Origin: Dermatemys mawii
Taxonomy: Eukaryota; Chordata; Testudines; Dermatemydidae
Assembly (NCBI GenBank): GCA_007922305.1
Contig: ML677334.1
Span: forward strand, 55,161,720 to 55,225,719
Length of the DNA stretch: 64,000 bases
Direction: 5' to 3'
The translations under genes were made by a program, and so were the position numbers. The notes beneath the pieces are model-generated. The model was not told the origin of the DNA. It did no database searches and was given only the letters and a program-made list of their open reading frames with translations. Shown here piece by piece: positions 1-10,976 of this stretch. Within the stretch, counting starts at the first letter, position 1; each line of letters starts with the position of its first letter.

Positions 1-2933
1 GCTTGTATAACCTTAGCAAACTGAAATAAATCTCTCAGGTAATGGTTTTCCTGACTCTCCACTTTTGGTCCTCTCCAGCTCAGAATGTCTCTTTAAACCA
101 ATGTAAGAGGATATCATATATAAGTCCCGTAGGAGAGGCATTTCGTAAGTGTATTTGTAATTAAAAATTTGTCCAGATTTTATAAAAGCCTGTTGCAGAG
201 CCCTACCTCCCTTACCCCACCCAAATGACTATAGGAATGATTACATTGCACACTGGTTTTACAACTGATGTAACTACATTCACTTCCCTGGGAGTAGTAT
301 GCGCTCAGTGCTTCTGAAAACCAAGCCACCTTTTTTTTCTAGATGCCTACATATGGAATTAGGTGTGTAACTTTAGATAACCCAAGGTTTAGGGCCATTG
401 AAGGTTTAGGGCCATTCTGTTTTCAGTCGGAATGAACACATTCTAAAATAATGGAAATAGACTATGTGTTGAATGATGTCCTTTGCACATGGCTGGGGTG
501 TATATTGGCTCTGCACAGCATGTCCACCCCTGCTGGAGCCTACATCCCCCCACAGCTGGAGCCCACACCCCCTCCCACAGCCTAACCCTCTGCCCCAGCC
601 CAGTGAAAGTGAGCGAGGGTGAGGGAGAGCGAGAGACGGACAGAGGGGGTTTGTGGAGCGATCAGGGGCCTCAGGGCGGGGCAAGCGTGTTCAGTTTTGT
701 GCAATTAGAAAGTTGGCAACCCTAATTAAACTTTTGGGCACTCAAAAAATAAAGAAATACCAAGGAATACGCTGCCACTGCTTAGGGTGCCAGAGGGAAG
801 ACCAGACTCTCAGCTGCTTGCAAATGCATGTGTGAACCCAGTATCGCCTGATTTTAGAGACTACCACAATTCTGGAAAGGAAGAGGGAGCCGATGTTAGT
901 TAGTGCGCTCAATGACAATCTCTCCTGCTGCAGTCTCTCCAACCCTTTCCCCAGCTAGCAGGCCAGGGCCTGGGAGAGAGAAGCTCCTATTCCCTCAGAC
1001 TGTCCCTCCCAGATCTACCAGTCTATTTGTTTCTGGAGGGGCCTGGTGATGTCTAGAAGCAAGGCTGTGAGGGCAGGGCCCCAGGACTTCAAAGAGTAGC
1101 ATATTGCTCATCCCTGTCTACTGGCAGGAGGGGACAGAGGTGCTGGAACAATTTATACAGTGGGGGTGCTGAAAGCCATTGAACACAACTGTAAACTCTG
1201 TGTATGATGAAAACCATTTCAAGCCAGGGGGGGTTCTGCTGCACCCCCAGGATCCATAGTTCCAGTTCCCTGGGAGGGACAGAGTTAAAGAGTCTATTGT
1301 GGGTGAGGAGTCTAGCAGTGAGGCCAAAACTGTGCGCAACTTCCAGCTTTCGTGAGGGCCTTTCACACAAATCATGCTGGCAATGCCCCACAGCCAGGGA
1401 GCCAACGTGCAGGTCCTACCCACCATTCCCTTAGCAAGTGACTCTAGGCTCGGCTTTGCCCTTAAATTGTGGATTTTACCAAGGGCCTTACTCTTAGCTC
1501 AGAGCATTGGGGCTGGTGGAAGACTCTATGCTCTGCTCAGCCCCTCTCATCAACAGAACAGCAGCTCCAGCCCCAACTTTCATTCTGGAAAGGAGACAGC
1601 AGCTGGAAAAGCAAAACTCATTCTCAAGCTTAAATATTATTTTCATACAGAACAATAGGGGGAAATTGGCAGGATCCACAGTCTAACTGCTACTCTTTGC
1701 TCTTCCAAGCATGAAGATGGTGTTTTTATAGGCTTTTGCTTGGTGCACATCACAGTAGTAGCTGAGTGCGTTCTGCTTTTCGGTAATGTTTCGGCTTTGC
1801 TTTCCATCCCTAATCTCAACCCTGGCACTATGCGCTGCCTCTCCTGCATCTGATCAGACTAAAAATAAACCCTAAAACCCCCAGACAACTCAAATTGGAA
1901 ACAAAATAAATTATTTTATCTCTTTGGACCAGCTGTTCCACTCCACCTGTGCATGCAAACAACAGGAGAAGCATGATTCACAGAACCCGGGTGAAAAACG
2001 TTTTGGGAAAGTTGCCATGGAACTTTATACTGGTCTGCAGAGCATCAGCAGCCTCCTGGTGGCCCAGGGAAGGGGTTTTTAAGCACCGCCAGTGATGGTA
2101 GGAAAGACAATGCCATCTGGGAAGGTTATGTCGGCAGATCATTCTGAGAGAAATTTGCTCCATGACTGGGGTCCAGCATGCAGGAGTTAGAGGATTGTGG
2201 GTTCCATACATGATCAGCTTCCCCACAATCTCATTCTGTCAGGCCATATAACCCTCCTAATTCGGGGGAAGTGAAGTGGAATAACCACAAAAGGACAGAC
2301 ACCAGTCTGTTGGAGTAAATTCCACCCCTCCTTCTTTGGTTATTTCTGGAATAATCACGAGCATTGTAAACACTGATTTCACCATAAAGAAATCAGCAGG
2401 AAATCTGCTCAGGTCCCGGATGCTATTCCCCTAAACTCAGAAAATAATTGCTTGTCTCCCAAGCAATAGCTTGCAGTGGGTAAACATAGTTAAATGAAGT
2501 CTGTGGAACTGGATGCTGATTGCAAGAGCACAAGAGTTGTGAATTGTTATCCAAGTTGCACATTGAGGGAGGAGGGTAGTCTGGCTTCATTTCCTGTTCG
2601 CAGCTTCACTAGTGGGCAGTATAAAACTCTTAAAATATGTCATTATTATAGGTCTGCTGCTGCTTGTGGGAAGTCTTGAAAAAATATTCTTCTTAGAAGC
2701 AATTTTGCTCCCACATCATATTAGCGGCATTTCCTTCTGTGAGTGCTGTTCACAAGGATATTGACATATAAATGACTGCTTGTTTTGTTGAACTCATCTT
2801 CTTTTGCTACTTTGTCCCCCATCTGAGCTCACTAGGTGAACAATTTGCACTGAACAGTGTATTTGACTAATTTACTCATTTTTCCTTTTCACAAATTATC
2901 TATGAATGGATTTCAGGTTTTTAACTTTGTTCA
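1..2933. other. intergenic DNA, no gene recognised
   Basis: No ORF here resembles a known protein and no splice-flanked exon could be recognised on either strand. The stretch is AT-rich single-copy-looking DNA apart from the repeat fragment at about 470-724. It lies more than 20 kb beyond the 3' end of SS18. Confidence 0.6.
470..724 (+). repeat. interspersed repeat fragment with GGCAACCCTA end
   Basis: A GC-rich, purine-rich block (GAGCGAG/GAGAGCGAGAG runs) is followed by a tail that ends in AAAGTTGGCAACCCTA. Block plus tail resembles a common turtle repeat terminus. I did not identify a left terminus, so this is called a fragment. The family assignment is from recollection and is uncertain. 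Confidence 0.4.
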
Positions 2934-3227
2934 TTACACTGCTCTACAGCCAAAATGCTTCTGAAATAAATGTAGTCAAACTTTACTAATTCTGGGTCAC
3001 TGAGAATGAACATGATGCTTAAAATTGTTGATTGGCTCTAGTTTTCAAGATATGCTATTGGGTCAGTATATACGACCCTTGACATGGGAATGGCGGAGGA
3101 TAAGAGAGTTATAAAGGGAAGGGATCTCAATTTAAACCAGAAATGACTAAAATACATCTTTGACTGGATCTATGAATAAATCTATGACTGGGTTTGGACA
3201 GTACTTGCTTTTTAGACAAAACAATGA

Positions 3228-3309
3228 ATGATGCAATCTGAAGCTGGTATTGCGTCATACATGATATGAATTGCATCATGTTATTCCTAGAAGTCATGGA
3301 TGATGCAAT
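3228..3309. promoter_or_regulatory. four ATTGCATCA-type motifs in transposon leader
   Basis: The 10-mer ATGATGCAAT occurs at 3228-3237 and 3300-3309. Its reverse complement ATTGCATCAT is at 3270-3279, and a CpG-containing version ATTGCGTCAT is at 3249-3258. The first three are spaced 21 bp apart, about two helical turns. The core ATTGCATCA matches the published ATF4-C/EBP amino-acid-response element core of CHOP. The cluster lies 140-220 bp upstream of the ORF start. It may be a subterminal transposase-binding array, a promoter element, or both. Confidence 0.45.
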
Positions 3310-3446
3310 CATAACGAAACTTACATCACTCTGCTGAACAAATTGCCCTATATCAGCTCTAGAAATCATACAGTGTCGTGCTCTCTTGTTTGTCAGTGTT
3401 TGATTTTGCAAAGGGACACATTTCTGTTTAGCCAAAGTGAGCAGAG

Positions 3447-5141
3447 ATGCCTCGTACTTGTGTGAACAGTGCAGATAACTTCAGCTATGTTTGTGGTGAA
3501 GTGACTTTTGCATCACAAAAGCGCAGTATAACCACTATGGTTAAGAAAGCCTATCACCTTTATTTTGGCTGCAAAATTGGAGATCAGGACAAGAGGTGGG
3601 CCCCACACGTATACTGCAACACTTGTGCAACAAATCTTCACCAGTGGTTGAACAGGAAAAGGAAATCTTTGCCTTTTGCAGTGCCAATGATTTGGAGAGA
3701 GCCAACAGATCATACCGGCAATTGTTACTTCTGCATGGTGCCTCCAGTTGGGAAAGGTGTGTCAAAGAAGAAAAAGTGGACTGTGCATTATCCAAACATT
3801 CCATCAGCTATACGCCCAATACCCCACGGAGAAGGACTGCCGGTTCCTGATGCACCAGAATCATTCTCACTTGAGTCAGACGAGGAAGAGGAAGAGGATG
3901 AAACTTCTGGTCCTGAGCCATCAATGTCACAGGACCCACATTTTCTCCCATCCTCCTCCTCTGAACCACACCTCATAACACAAGCTGAACTGAATGACCT
4001 TGTCAGGGATTTGGAACTACCCAAGAGTAAGGCAGAGCTGTTGGGCTCCAGACTACAGCAGTGGAATCTCCTGGCAGGTGATGTTAGGGTTTCCATGTTC
4101 CGTGACCGTCAAAAGGATCTTGTCCCATTCTTCTTCATGGAAGGTGATCTTGTAGCCTGCAACAACATCGATGATGTGATGGCAGCCCTCAACATCGTTC
4201 ACGATCCAGATGAGTGGAGACTCTTCATTGATTCATCGAAGATGAGTCTTAAAGCTGTTTTGCTGCATAATGGCAATGTTTTGCCATCAATTGCAGTTGG
4301 TCATGCAGTCCATATGAAGGAAACCTATGACAACATGAAACAACTTTTGAGGTGCATAAACTATGACCAACATCAGTGGCAGCTTTGTGGCCATTTGAAG
4401 GTTGTTGCTCTCTTGCTTGGTCTGCAGACTGGATACACAAAGTACTGCTGTTTTCTCTGCGAATGGGATAGTCGTGCAAGAGATTCCCACTACATCAAGA
4501 AAGATTGGCCACTGCGACAGTCATTGGAGCCTGGAAGGAAAAGTGTTCAGCATCCACCACTTGTTGAATCAAGGAAGATTTTGTTACCACCCTTACACAT
4601 CAAGCTGGGTCTGATGAAGAACTTTGTCAAGGCCATTGACAAAACACAAGCAGCTTTCAAGTACCTCCATGGAAAATTTCCAAGGTTAAGTGAAGCTAAG
4701 ATAAAGGAAGGTGTCTTTGTTGGTCCTCAGATTCGTGAACTTCTTTGAGATGATGCATTTGACCATGCACTGCGTGGCAAGGAAAAGATGGCATGGAAAG
4801 CCTTCCAGTCAGTGGCAATACATTTTCTCGGAAACAACAAGGCAGACAGCTACAGGTTGTTGGTAGAAAACCTCCTCAAGGCATACAAAAGCCTTGGTTG
4901 CAACATGTCACTAAAGATACATTTTTTGCACTCTCATCTAGATTTTTTTCCACCGAACTGCGGAGCAGTGAGCAACGAGCACGGCAAGCAATTTCACCAG
5001 GACATTGCAACAATGGAGAAACACTATCAGGGCAAATGGAGCCCATCCATGCTTGCAGACTATTGCTGGACAGTGACAAGGGATGCTCCATTTAATAAAT
5101 ACAAGAGACAAGCCAAGAAGAACCAAGTAGACACTGAATAG
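3447..5141 (+). pseudogene. transposon protein of unclassified metazoan family, one in-frame stop
   Basis: From the ATG at 3447 the frame is open for 433 codons to a TGA at 4746-4748. The same frame then continues without a shift for 130 more codons to TAG at 5139-5141, giving a 565-codon unit. The N-terminus has cysteines at 5, 16, 42, 57/60 (CxxC) and 93/96 (CxxC), suggesting a zinc-binding DNA-binding domain. An acidic, serine-rich linker (about 139-165) follows. The C-terminal two thirds has FIDSSK (D262), CCFLCEWD (D341) and, beyond the stop, SNEHGKQFHQD (E511), a plausible D-D-E set of an RNase H-like transposase. Similar proteins recur as uncharacterised predictions in many animal genomes. 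The position after QIRELL would fit an Arg codon, so the TGA may be a CGA-to-TGA CpG decay. Function as a transposase is inferred. Confidence 0.75.
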
Positions 5142-5639
5142 GACTAAACTATGTACATAATAGTTTTTTGCCTTTTGTTTCATAATACATTTTATTTATA
5201 TAACCCTTTTGCTGATTTTTAAAGTGTTACATAAACAGGACAGGTGAAATATTATCATGTAAAGCAACCATAAACACATGAAAAGACCTAGGTTTACAAT
5301 TTATGATTAAAACTTTACTATCTACACAATATACATAGACATAAAATGTAAAAATTAAATATCTTAGAAACAGTAGCCAATCAGTTGTTTTAATTGTTAT
5401 ATTTGAATTCAGCACTTCAAAATACATAATAAATATCACATTTTATCTCTGAAGCAGACGACTTCTAAAAAATTGTAGACCAGTGTTATCAACATTCTTT
5501 GCCACACTGTTTATGATGATATTTCAGCCTACAAATGACTTCCAATCTGTTTATTAGTATTTCATTTTGCTTTTGTTCCTGCAATTTGTGTCAAGGGTAC
5601 CTGGAGTTCTGAATAGGCAGCTCTTTGTGTCATTGCATA

Positions 5640-5900
5640 AATCTAAAGAAATTATTATTTATTTGCACGGCAGTAGTTCCGAGAAGACCAAGCCATGGAC
5701 CAGGACCCCATTATGCTGGCTCTGTACAAACACACAGCAAGAAGACAGTCCCTGCACCAATGAGTTTACAATCTAAGTATAAGACAAGAGACAGCAGATG
5801 GATAGAGAGAGACAGGGAAGTACGAGGAAACAATGAGACAATATTGGTCATGTGCTGCCTAAGGCACATTGCGCACGCACTAAGAAGAAGAAACACATCA
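5640..5900 (+). repeat. SINE-like interspersed repeat
   Basis: This block reads as a diverged copy of a common reptilian repeat: a TTATTTGCACGGCAGTAG-type start, then GACCAGGACCCCATTATGCTGG, then ACAGTCCCTGCACCAATGAG and TTACAATCTAAGTA. A second, more decayed copy with the same order of motifs (TATTATTTATTTGCATTA, then GAGTTTATAACCTAAAG) is at about 7865-7985. Family identity is from pattern memory only. Confidence 0.5.
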
Positions 5901-7864
5901 GCAGCCTAACCGCTGTCAAGTTCTTTTGTAGGTATCAGGGCAAATGAGAGTTTTAAGAAGGAAAGTAGAAGAGAACAAGTAGCTTATATAAATATGTTAA
6001 TAAATAAAATTAATATTGCTATGAGTATAATTCATTACCCATCTCATGTGACTGGACACCTAAATCACATAGTCCTGGTTTGTGCATCCAAGACTTTTCT
6101 GAATGGCCATAGGGACACTTTTCACATCAATACACAAGGGGAAAAAAAAGACAAATATTTATGACACTCTTTTTAAACAATTTTTTAGAATGATGTTTGC
6201 AGAAAGTAAAAAAGGATACAAATACAATCAAAGCAAATGTGTGGGGATTTTTGCTCAAAGGAAGTTTTTACAAATAGTTTTGCCGTATTTGCTCACCAGT
6301 CATTCTCACAGCAACCTTGATGGCGCAGAAGGCTATGGTTGTACCTCCTGTTAAAAAAAAAGCAAAGTGTCTGTTTTCATACAAAATATTCTCAGCAAGA
6401 AAGACAAGATAAGGAAACGTTCTGAACACATAGAAAAATATTTCCATAATTTTCTAATAAGCAGCAATTCAATATATAAAATCAAACTTCAGCAGAATGA
6501 GACCAGAGCATATAATATGTGACTGTTGGGATTATATAGTGGAGAAGCTCATTGATTTTTTTATGAAGTATTGGATCCTGGAGATTTTAAAATTAGGCAC
6601 TGGGATGACCCAGTTTGGGTGGAAAAAGTTTATAGAATCCCAGGAAAGAACACAGCCCCAGGAAAAGTGTCTGGAGATACAGTTATTTTTAACCTTTCAC
6701 ACCTTCATGACAAAGAGTGAATTCAGAAAACTGAGAGTAGAAAAGAGAGATTTAGTTTAGGAATGGTAGAATCCTTTCCCCTCAGAACAGCCCTGGCACA
6801 GAACTTGTAAGGCAAACTTTACTTCAGACTAAGCAGGAATTTTTGGACTATAAAATGAAAGACGCCATTTTATTCCCAGCAAAACAGTGTGAGAGACCAA
6901 AGTAAAATGGATGTCCTGGGCCATGGCTCAGCTGACTAATTGCTGGACCAGATCAAGAATACAAAGACAGAAGGTAAAAACAATGATCTCAGATCAAGAA
7001 ATTTGAGATGAAAAAGCCTTCAGCTGAGAATGTAATTGAATTTGCCTTCAACAAATTGAATGTTTCAGCTTATTTTAATATGTGTAAAAGGACCAATGGC
7101 TAGAGAGATTTCATAATTCCTGTTGGAGAGCATTTCAGATACATTGGTGGAGCAATACTAAACTAAACAGACTTTCCAATATTAATGGAGAGATAGGGTG
7201 CTTACATTGGTACCTGATCTTATCATATTGACACATATATGTTCAGTTGCTGTGTGAAATGCCAGGAGAGTTGAATATGAATTGTTTTGACTGTCTACAT
7301 ATGGTACCTGACTATGGGGTGTGATCCTCACTCGCACTTTGGCCCCTTCATGCCAGGTTAAAGGGCTGGAGTTGTTAAAAAGGCTCTAAAAGGCCTTGAT
7401 CTGGCCCAGGGTTGGAGGTTCTCCCAGCAGAGCACTGTAGAAGACAGACATAAGGTTGCCTTCTGAGGGCCTCCGGAGGCACCCAGACGTAGGTAGAGCT
7501 GAAGCAAGGGAGGTATGTGTCCCCTTAAGCTGCGCATATTATGCTGCACCATCATAGAATCTCATCCACAGATTTTAAGTCAGCCTTCCCTTTGGTGGGT
7601 GCCGTAATTGTGGAGTACAGGGCTTTGTGCTACTCCCACTGGCACGACCAATTGGAACTAGAAAAAATATACCTGGATAATGAGTTTTTTCCTTGTGTGT
7701 TCCAAACTGAGTCTCTCTTGCACTGTGCCCCCTTAGGAAATGGGCGGATTGTAATATTAGTACACAGCATAAGAGTGGCTGTGCTGCATAGAAAAAGAGC
7801 TTGTCTCACAAAGCTTTGCATAATAATCTCGGTGGTAAAACAGGGGGTGTATCTGTGAGAAGAG
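5901..7864. other. intergenic DNA, nothing recognised
   Basis: No coding similarity, tRNA-like box pair, terminal repeats or LTR signals were recognised. ORFs of up to 105 codons occur but none shows conserved motifs. Confidence 0.5.
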
Positions 7865-7985
7865 TCACTGCTATTATTTATTTGCATTATGATTATTCCT
7901 AAATGCTCCACCCCTTTGGGTTGGATACTGTGTGAAGACACATATGAAGAAATAGTCCTCACTCCAAAGAGTTTATAACCTAAAG
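7865..7985 (+). repeat. decayed second copy of the SINE-like repeat
   Basis: It shares the TATTTATTTGCAT start and the GAGTTTATAACCTAAAG region with the copy at 5640-5900. The middle part is strongly diverged. Confidence 0.35.
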
Positions 7986-8039
7986 AGATGAGGCAGAGGG
8001 GGGTCTGAGGTGAAACAGTCCCAGCAGGTCAGGGCAGAG

Positions 8040-8110
8040 GTACCAAACAAACAAGCCTCCTGTGTCCCAGTCCAGTGCCCTGTCCACTGGACTATGCTAC
8101 CTTCCAAATA
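8040..8110 (-). repeat. tRNA-derived SINE fragment
   Basis: Read on the minus strand the block gives GGTAGCATAGTCCAGTGGAC followed by AGGGCACTGGACTGGGACAC. This is a tRNA-like head with a recognisable A-box (TAGTCCAGTGG), typical of reptilian tRNA SINEs. The B-box region is degraded and no tail is visible, so this is a fossil fragment and not a functional tRNA gene. Confidence 0.5.
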
Positions 8111-8620
8111 ATACACCCAGACTTTCAGCTTTAAAAATTAATAAATAATGAACATTAACCCATGAAACCCTGATCTGTAACCACTGAAGAAGCATATAGG
8201 GCCTAAGTAAGCCACCATGCATTATCTATATAACTCATTCTCTCTTCGTCTATCCCCCACCTCCTCCATTTGTCCCCCTTGTTGTGTTTCATTTATACTT
8301 AGATTGTAATCTCTTGAATGCAGGCTTCTCTGTATTCTGTGCAGTACCTAGGACAAATTGGGGTGCTTTGAAAGCAATGCATAATGTCTCAATAATAGGT
8401 CTGTCAAGAGGTTAAAAAATGAATCATGCTTAATCACACTCTTAAAACAATAATAGAACACCATTTATTTAAATATTTTGGGATGTTTCCTACATTTTCA
8501 AATATACTGATTTCAATTACAACACAGAATACAAATGGTACAGTGTTCGCTTTATATTTATTTTTATTACAAATATTTGCACTATAAAAATAGTATATTT
8601 CAATTCACCCAATATAAGTA

Positions 8621-9961
8621 CAGTAACTCCTTACTTAACGTCATCCCAGTTAATGTCATCCCAGTTGTTCCATTGCTGAGCAACTAGAGAGCATGCTTCT
8701 TTAAAGCTGTGCAATGCTCCCTTATAACCTTGTTTGGCAGCCGCCTGCTTTATCTACTGCTTTCAGAAAGAGCAGCCCATTGGAGCAAGCTGGTGGGAGC
8801 TTGGAACTAGGGTGGACTGGCAGCCCCCCATCAGCTCCCTTAAGTTCCCTGTGTGGCAGCCACCCAGCAGGCTATCAGTTGCCAGCAGTTCAACTGTCCC
8901 TCCCCCCACTGCCATGTGCTGCTCCCGCCATCTGCCTTGAGCTGCTCCTGGGAGCCCCCTGCTTGCTGTTTAAGGGGGTAGGAGAAGACGAGTGCTAATG
9001 TCAATATGTCACCCTTCCCCTGCTCCTGCCCCTCTCCCCCGCACTGCTTTACCCTAGCTCCACAGAGTAGGGCAGGGTGGGACATGACAGGGGTCAGGAC
9101 GGAGAGAGCTTGCTGGCAGCAGCTGCCGTCTCAACTTGTTGATCTACTTAAAAAGGCAGTGTAATTAGAGCGGGGCCAGAGTACTTAAAGGGGCAATGTG
9201 CGTCTCTCTCCCTTGTAGGCAACATTAACAACATGTTAACCCTTGAGGGCTCACTCGAGTGTTAGTTTATCATTTAGCAGTAAAGCATTCCCTGGGAAAT
9301 ATCCCACCCTCTTCCACCCTCTGACTTCACCAACTCAACTAAGCTTTACAATCATCATTGCTTTGTACAGTATTAAATTGTTTGTTTAAAACATATATTG
9401 TTGTTGCAGGGTACTCGGTGTCCTGTAGAAACGAGGCACACACACAGCTGTTGAATAAAAGTAGTGAGTTTATTGAAGGCAAAAGTGGCACACCCACAAC
9501 AGGGGCTCCCTTCGTTGCTGCCACGGAGACGGGGAAAGCCCGACGCATCGGAGCAATGCTCGGGACGAAGCCCACTGCGCGTGGGAACACAGGCAGAGAA
9601 ATAACAGGAACATTTGCATCTCATGCATACCTCATGAATAACTAATACCTTATTTCTGTCTTATTAGTATTACATAGTGCAAGCAGGTGTCTCATTAGTT
9701 TTGCACAAGGCAAGCAGGCAATGAGAACCGGTTAACTCTGGCATGTAAAGTATGTGATAACAGAACAGCAACCAATAATAGCAGCATGAACTATAATACC
9801 CTTTCATTCCCTGGAGTTGGGGGGTGGGGGAATGAGCACCCTTTCCTTCCCTGGAGACGAGGCTGTGAGCACCCTAGCACTCCGCCGTAACAATGTCTTC
9901 CGCACCCTTACAATTGTGTATATGTATATATATATACTCTGTGTTAAGCGAGGAGTTACTG
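8621..9961. mobile_element. pogo/Tigger-like element nested in the hAT copy
   Basis: The left end CAGTAACTCCTTACTTAAC and the reverse-complemented right end CAGTAACTCCTCGCTTAAC form a terminal inverted repeat. It is bounded by TA dinucleotides (8619-8620 and 9962-9963), as expected for Tc1/mariner-pogo insertions. Comparing the two hAT arms confirms the insertion: arm A is split within the sequence that reads AAGTACTGTAG in arm B. No transposase is evident inside, so it is non-autonomous or decayed. It is itself interrupted by an LTR-like unit at about 9402-9892. Confidence 0.65.
9402..9892 (-). mobile_element. probable solo LTR nested in the Tigger-like element
   Basis: On the minus strand the unit starts TGTTACGGCGG and ends CCCTGCAACA, giving TGTT...AACA termini. 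Near its 3' end it carries AATAAA (in GCCTTCAATAAACTC), a GT-rich stretch and CCTCGTTTCTACAGG, the layout of an R-U5 region. A CCAAT-like box and ATTATA sequence lie upstream in the same orientation. I could not confirm an exact target duplication, and no internal retroviral sequence is attached. Confidence 0.5.
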
Positions 9962-10065
9962 TACTGTAGTGCAGTCTCTTTATCATGAAAGTTGAACTTA
10001 CAAATGTAGAGTTATGTACAAAAAATAACTACATTCAAAAATAAAACAATGTAAAACTTTAGAGC

Positions 10066-10584
10066 CTACAAATCCACTCGGTCCCACTTCAGCCAATCGA
10101 TGAGACAAACAGGTTTAGTTACATTTGCAGGAGACAATGATGCCCAATTCTTGTATACAACGTCACCTGAAAGTGAGAAGAGGCATTCACACAGCACTGT
10201 TGTAATCGGCATTACAAGATATTTATGTGCCAGATGGGCTAAAGATTCATCTGTCCCTTCATGCTTCAACCACAATTCCAGAGGACATGTGTCCATGCTG
10301 ATGATGATTTCTGTTTGATAACAATCCAAAGAAAAGCAGACCAATGCATGTTCATTTTCATTATCTGAGTCAGATGCCACCAACAAAAGATTGGTTTTCT
10401 TTTTTGGTGGTTTGTGTTCTGTAGTTTCCACATCTGAGTGTTGCTCTTTTAAGACATCTGAAAGCATGCTCCACACCTCATCCCTCTCAGATTTTGGAAG
10501 GCACTTCAGATTCTTAAACCTTGGGTCAAGTGCTGTAGCTATTTTTAGAAATCTCACATTGGTACTCTCTTTGTGTTTTGTCAA
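10066..10584 (-). pseudogene. hAT transposase C-terminal fragment (arm A)
   Basis: This 172-residue open segment contains FLKIATALDPRFKNLKCL, a typical hAT transposase region. It ends with the hAT dimerisation signature, here LAHKYLVMPITTVLCECLFS followed by SGDVV and LSPANVTKPVCL. There is no ATG at the start and the N-terminal BED finger and catalytic core are missing. Canonical residues are mutated: the usual P-x-E-R-x-F-S appears as L-C-E-C-L-F-S. It is a decayed transposon remnant, not a host gene. Confidence 0.75.
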
Positions 10585-10763
10585 ATCTGCAATGAACAGT
10601 GTTCACAAATCAGACAACATGCTGGTTCATCATCCGAGACTGCTATAACATGAAATATATGGCAGAATATGAGTAAAAGAGAGCAGGGGGACATACAATT
10701 CTCTCCCAAGGAGTTCAGTCATAAATTTAATCAACACACTTTTTTTTAACAAACATCATCAGC

Positions 10764-10976
10764 TTGGAAGCATGTCTTCCGGAATGGTGGATGAAGCATA
10801 AAGGAGATTATGAATGTTTAGCATATCTGGCACATAAATATCTTGCAATGGAAGCTACACAAGTGCCATGCAAACACTTGTTCTCACTTTCAGGTGACAT
10901 TGCAAATAAGAAGCAGGCAGCAGTATCTCCTGTAAATGTAAACAAATTTGTTTGTCTTAGCAATTGGCTGAAGTAG
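10764..10976 (+). pseudogene. hAT transposase C-terminal fragment (arm B)
   Basis: Seventy codons encode the same dimerisation segment as arm A but on the opposite strand: LPEWWMKHKGDYECLAYLAH, then KYLAMEATQVPCKHLFSLSG and VNVNKFVCLSNWLK. The LFSLSGD core is kept. The frame stops at the natural C-terminus, TAG at 10974-10976, and noncoding similarity with arm A continues to the terminus at 11355. Confidence 0.7.

Larger units (their letters stand above)
2937..5485 (+). mobile_element. CACTA-like DNA transposon, near complete
   Basis: The left end reads CACTGCTCTACA and the right end, reverse-complemented, reads CACTGGTCTACA, so 11 of 12 bases agree. Both ends are flanked by the same trinucleotide TTA (2934-2936 and 5486-5488). 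CACTR termini with a 3-bp duplication are the hallmark of the EnSpm/CACTA superfamily. The 2.55-kb element encloses one long ORF on the plus strand, with about 510 bp of 5' leader and 340 bp of AT-rich 3' sequence. The superfamily call rests on the termini alone; the encoded protein is not a recognised CACTA transposase, so another cut-and-paste superfamily with similar ends remains possible. Confidence 0.65.

Noticed and set aside
8040..8110. Possible tRNA gene
   Set aside because: Only an A-box-like part is recognisable; the B-box and cloverleaf are not intact, so it is a SINE remnant.
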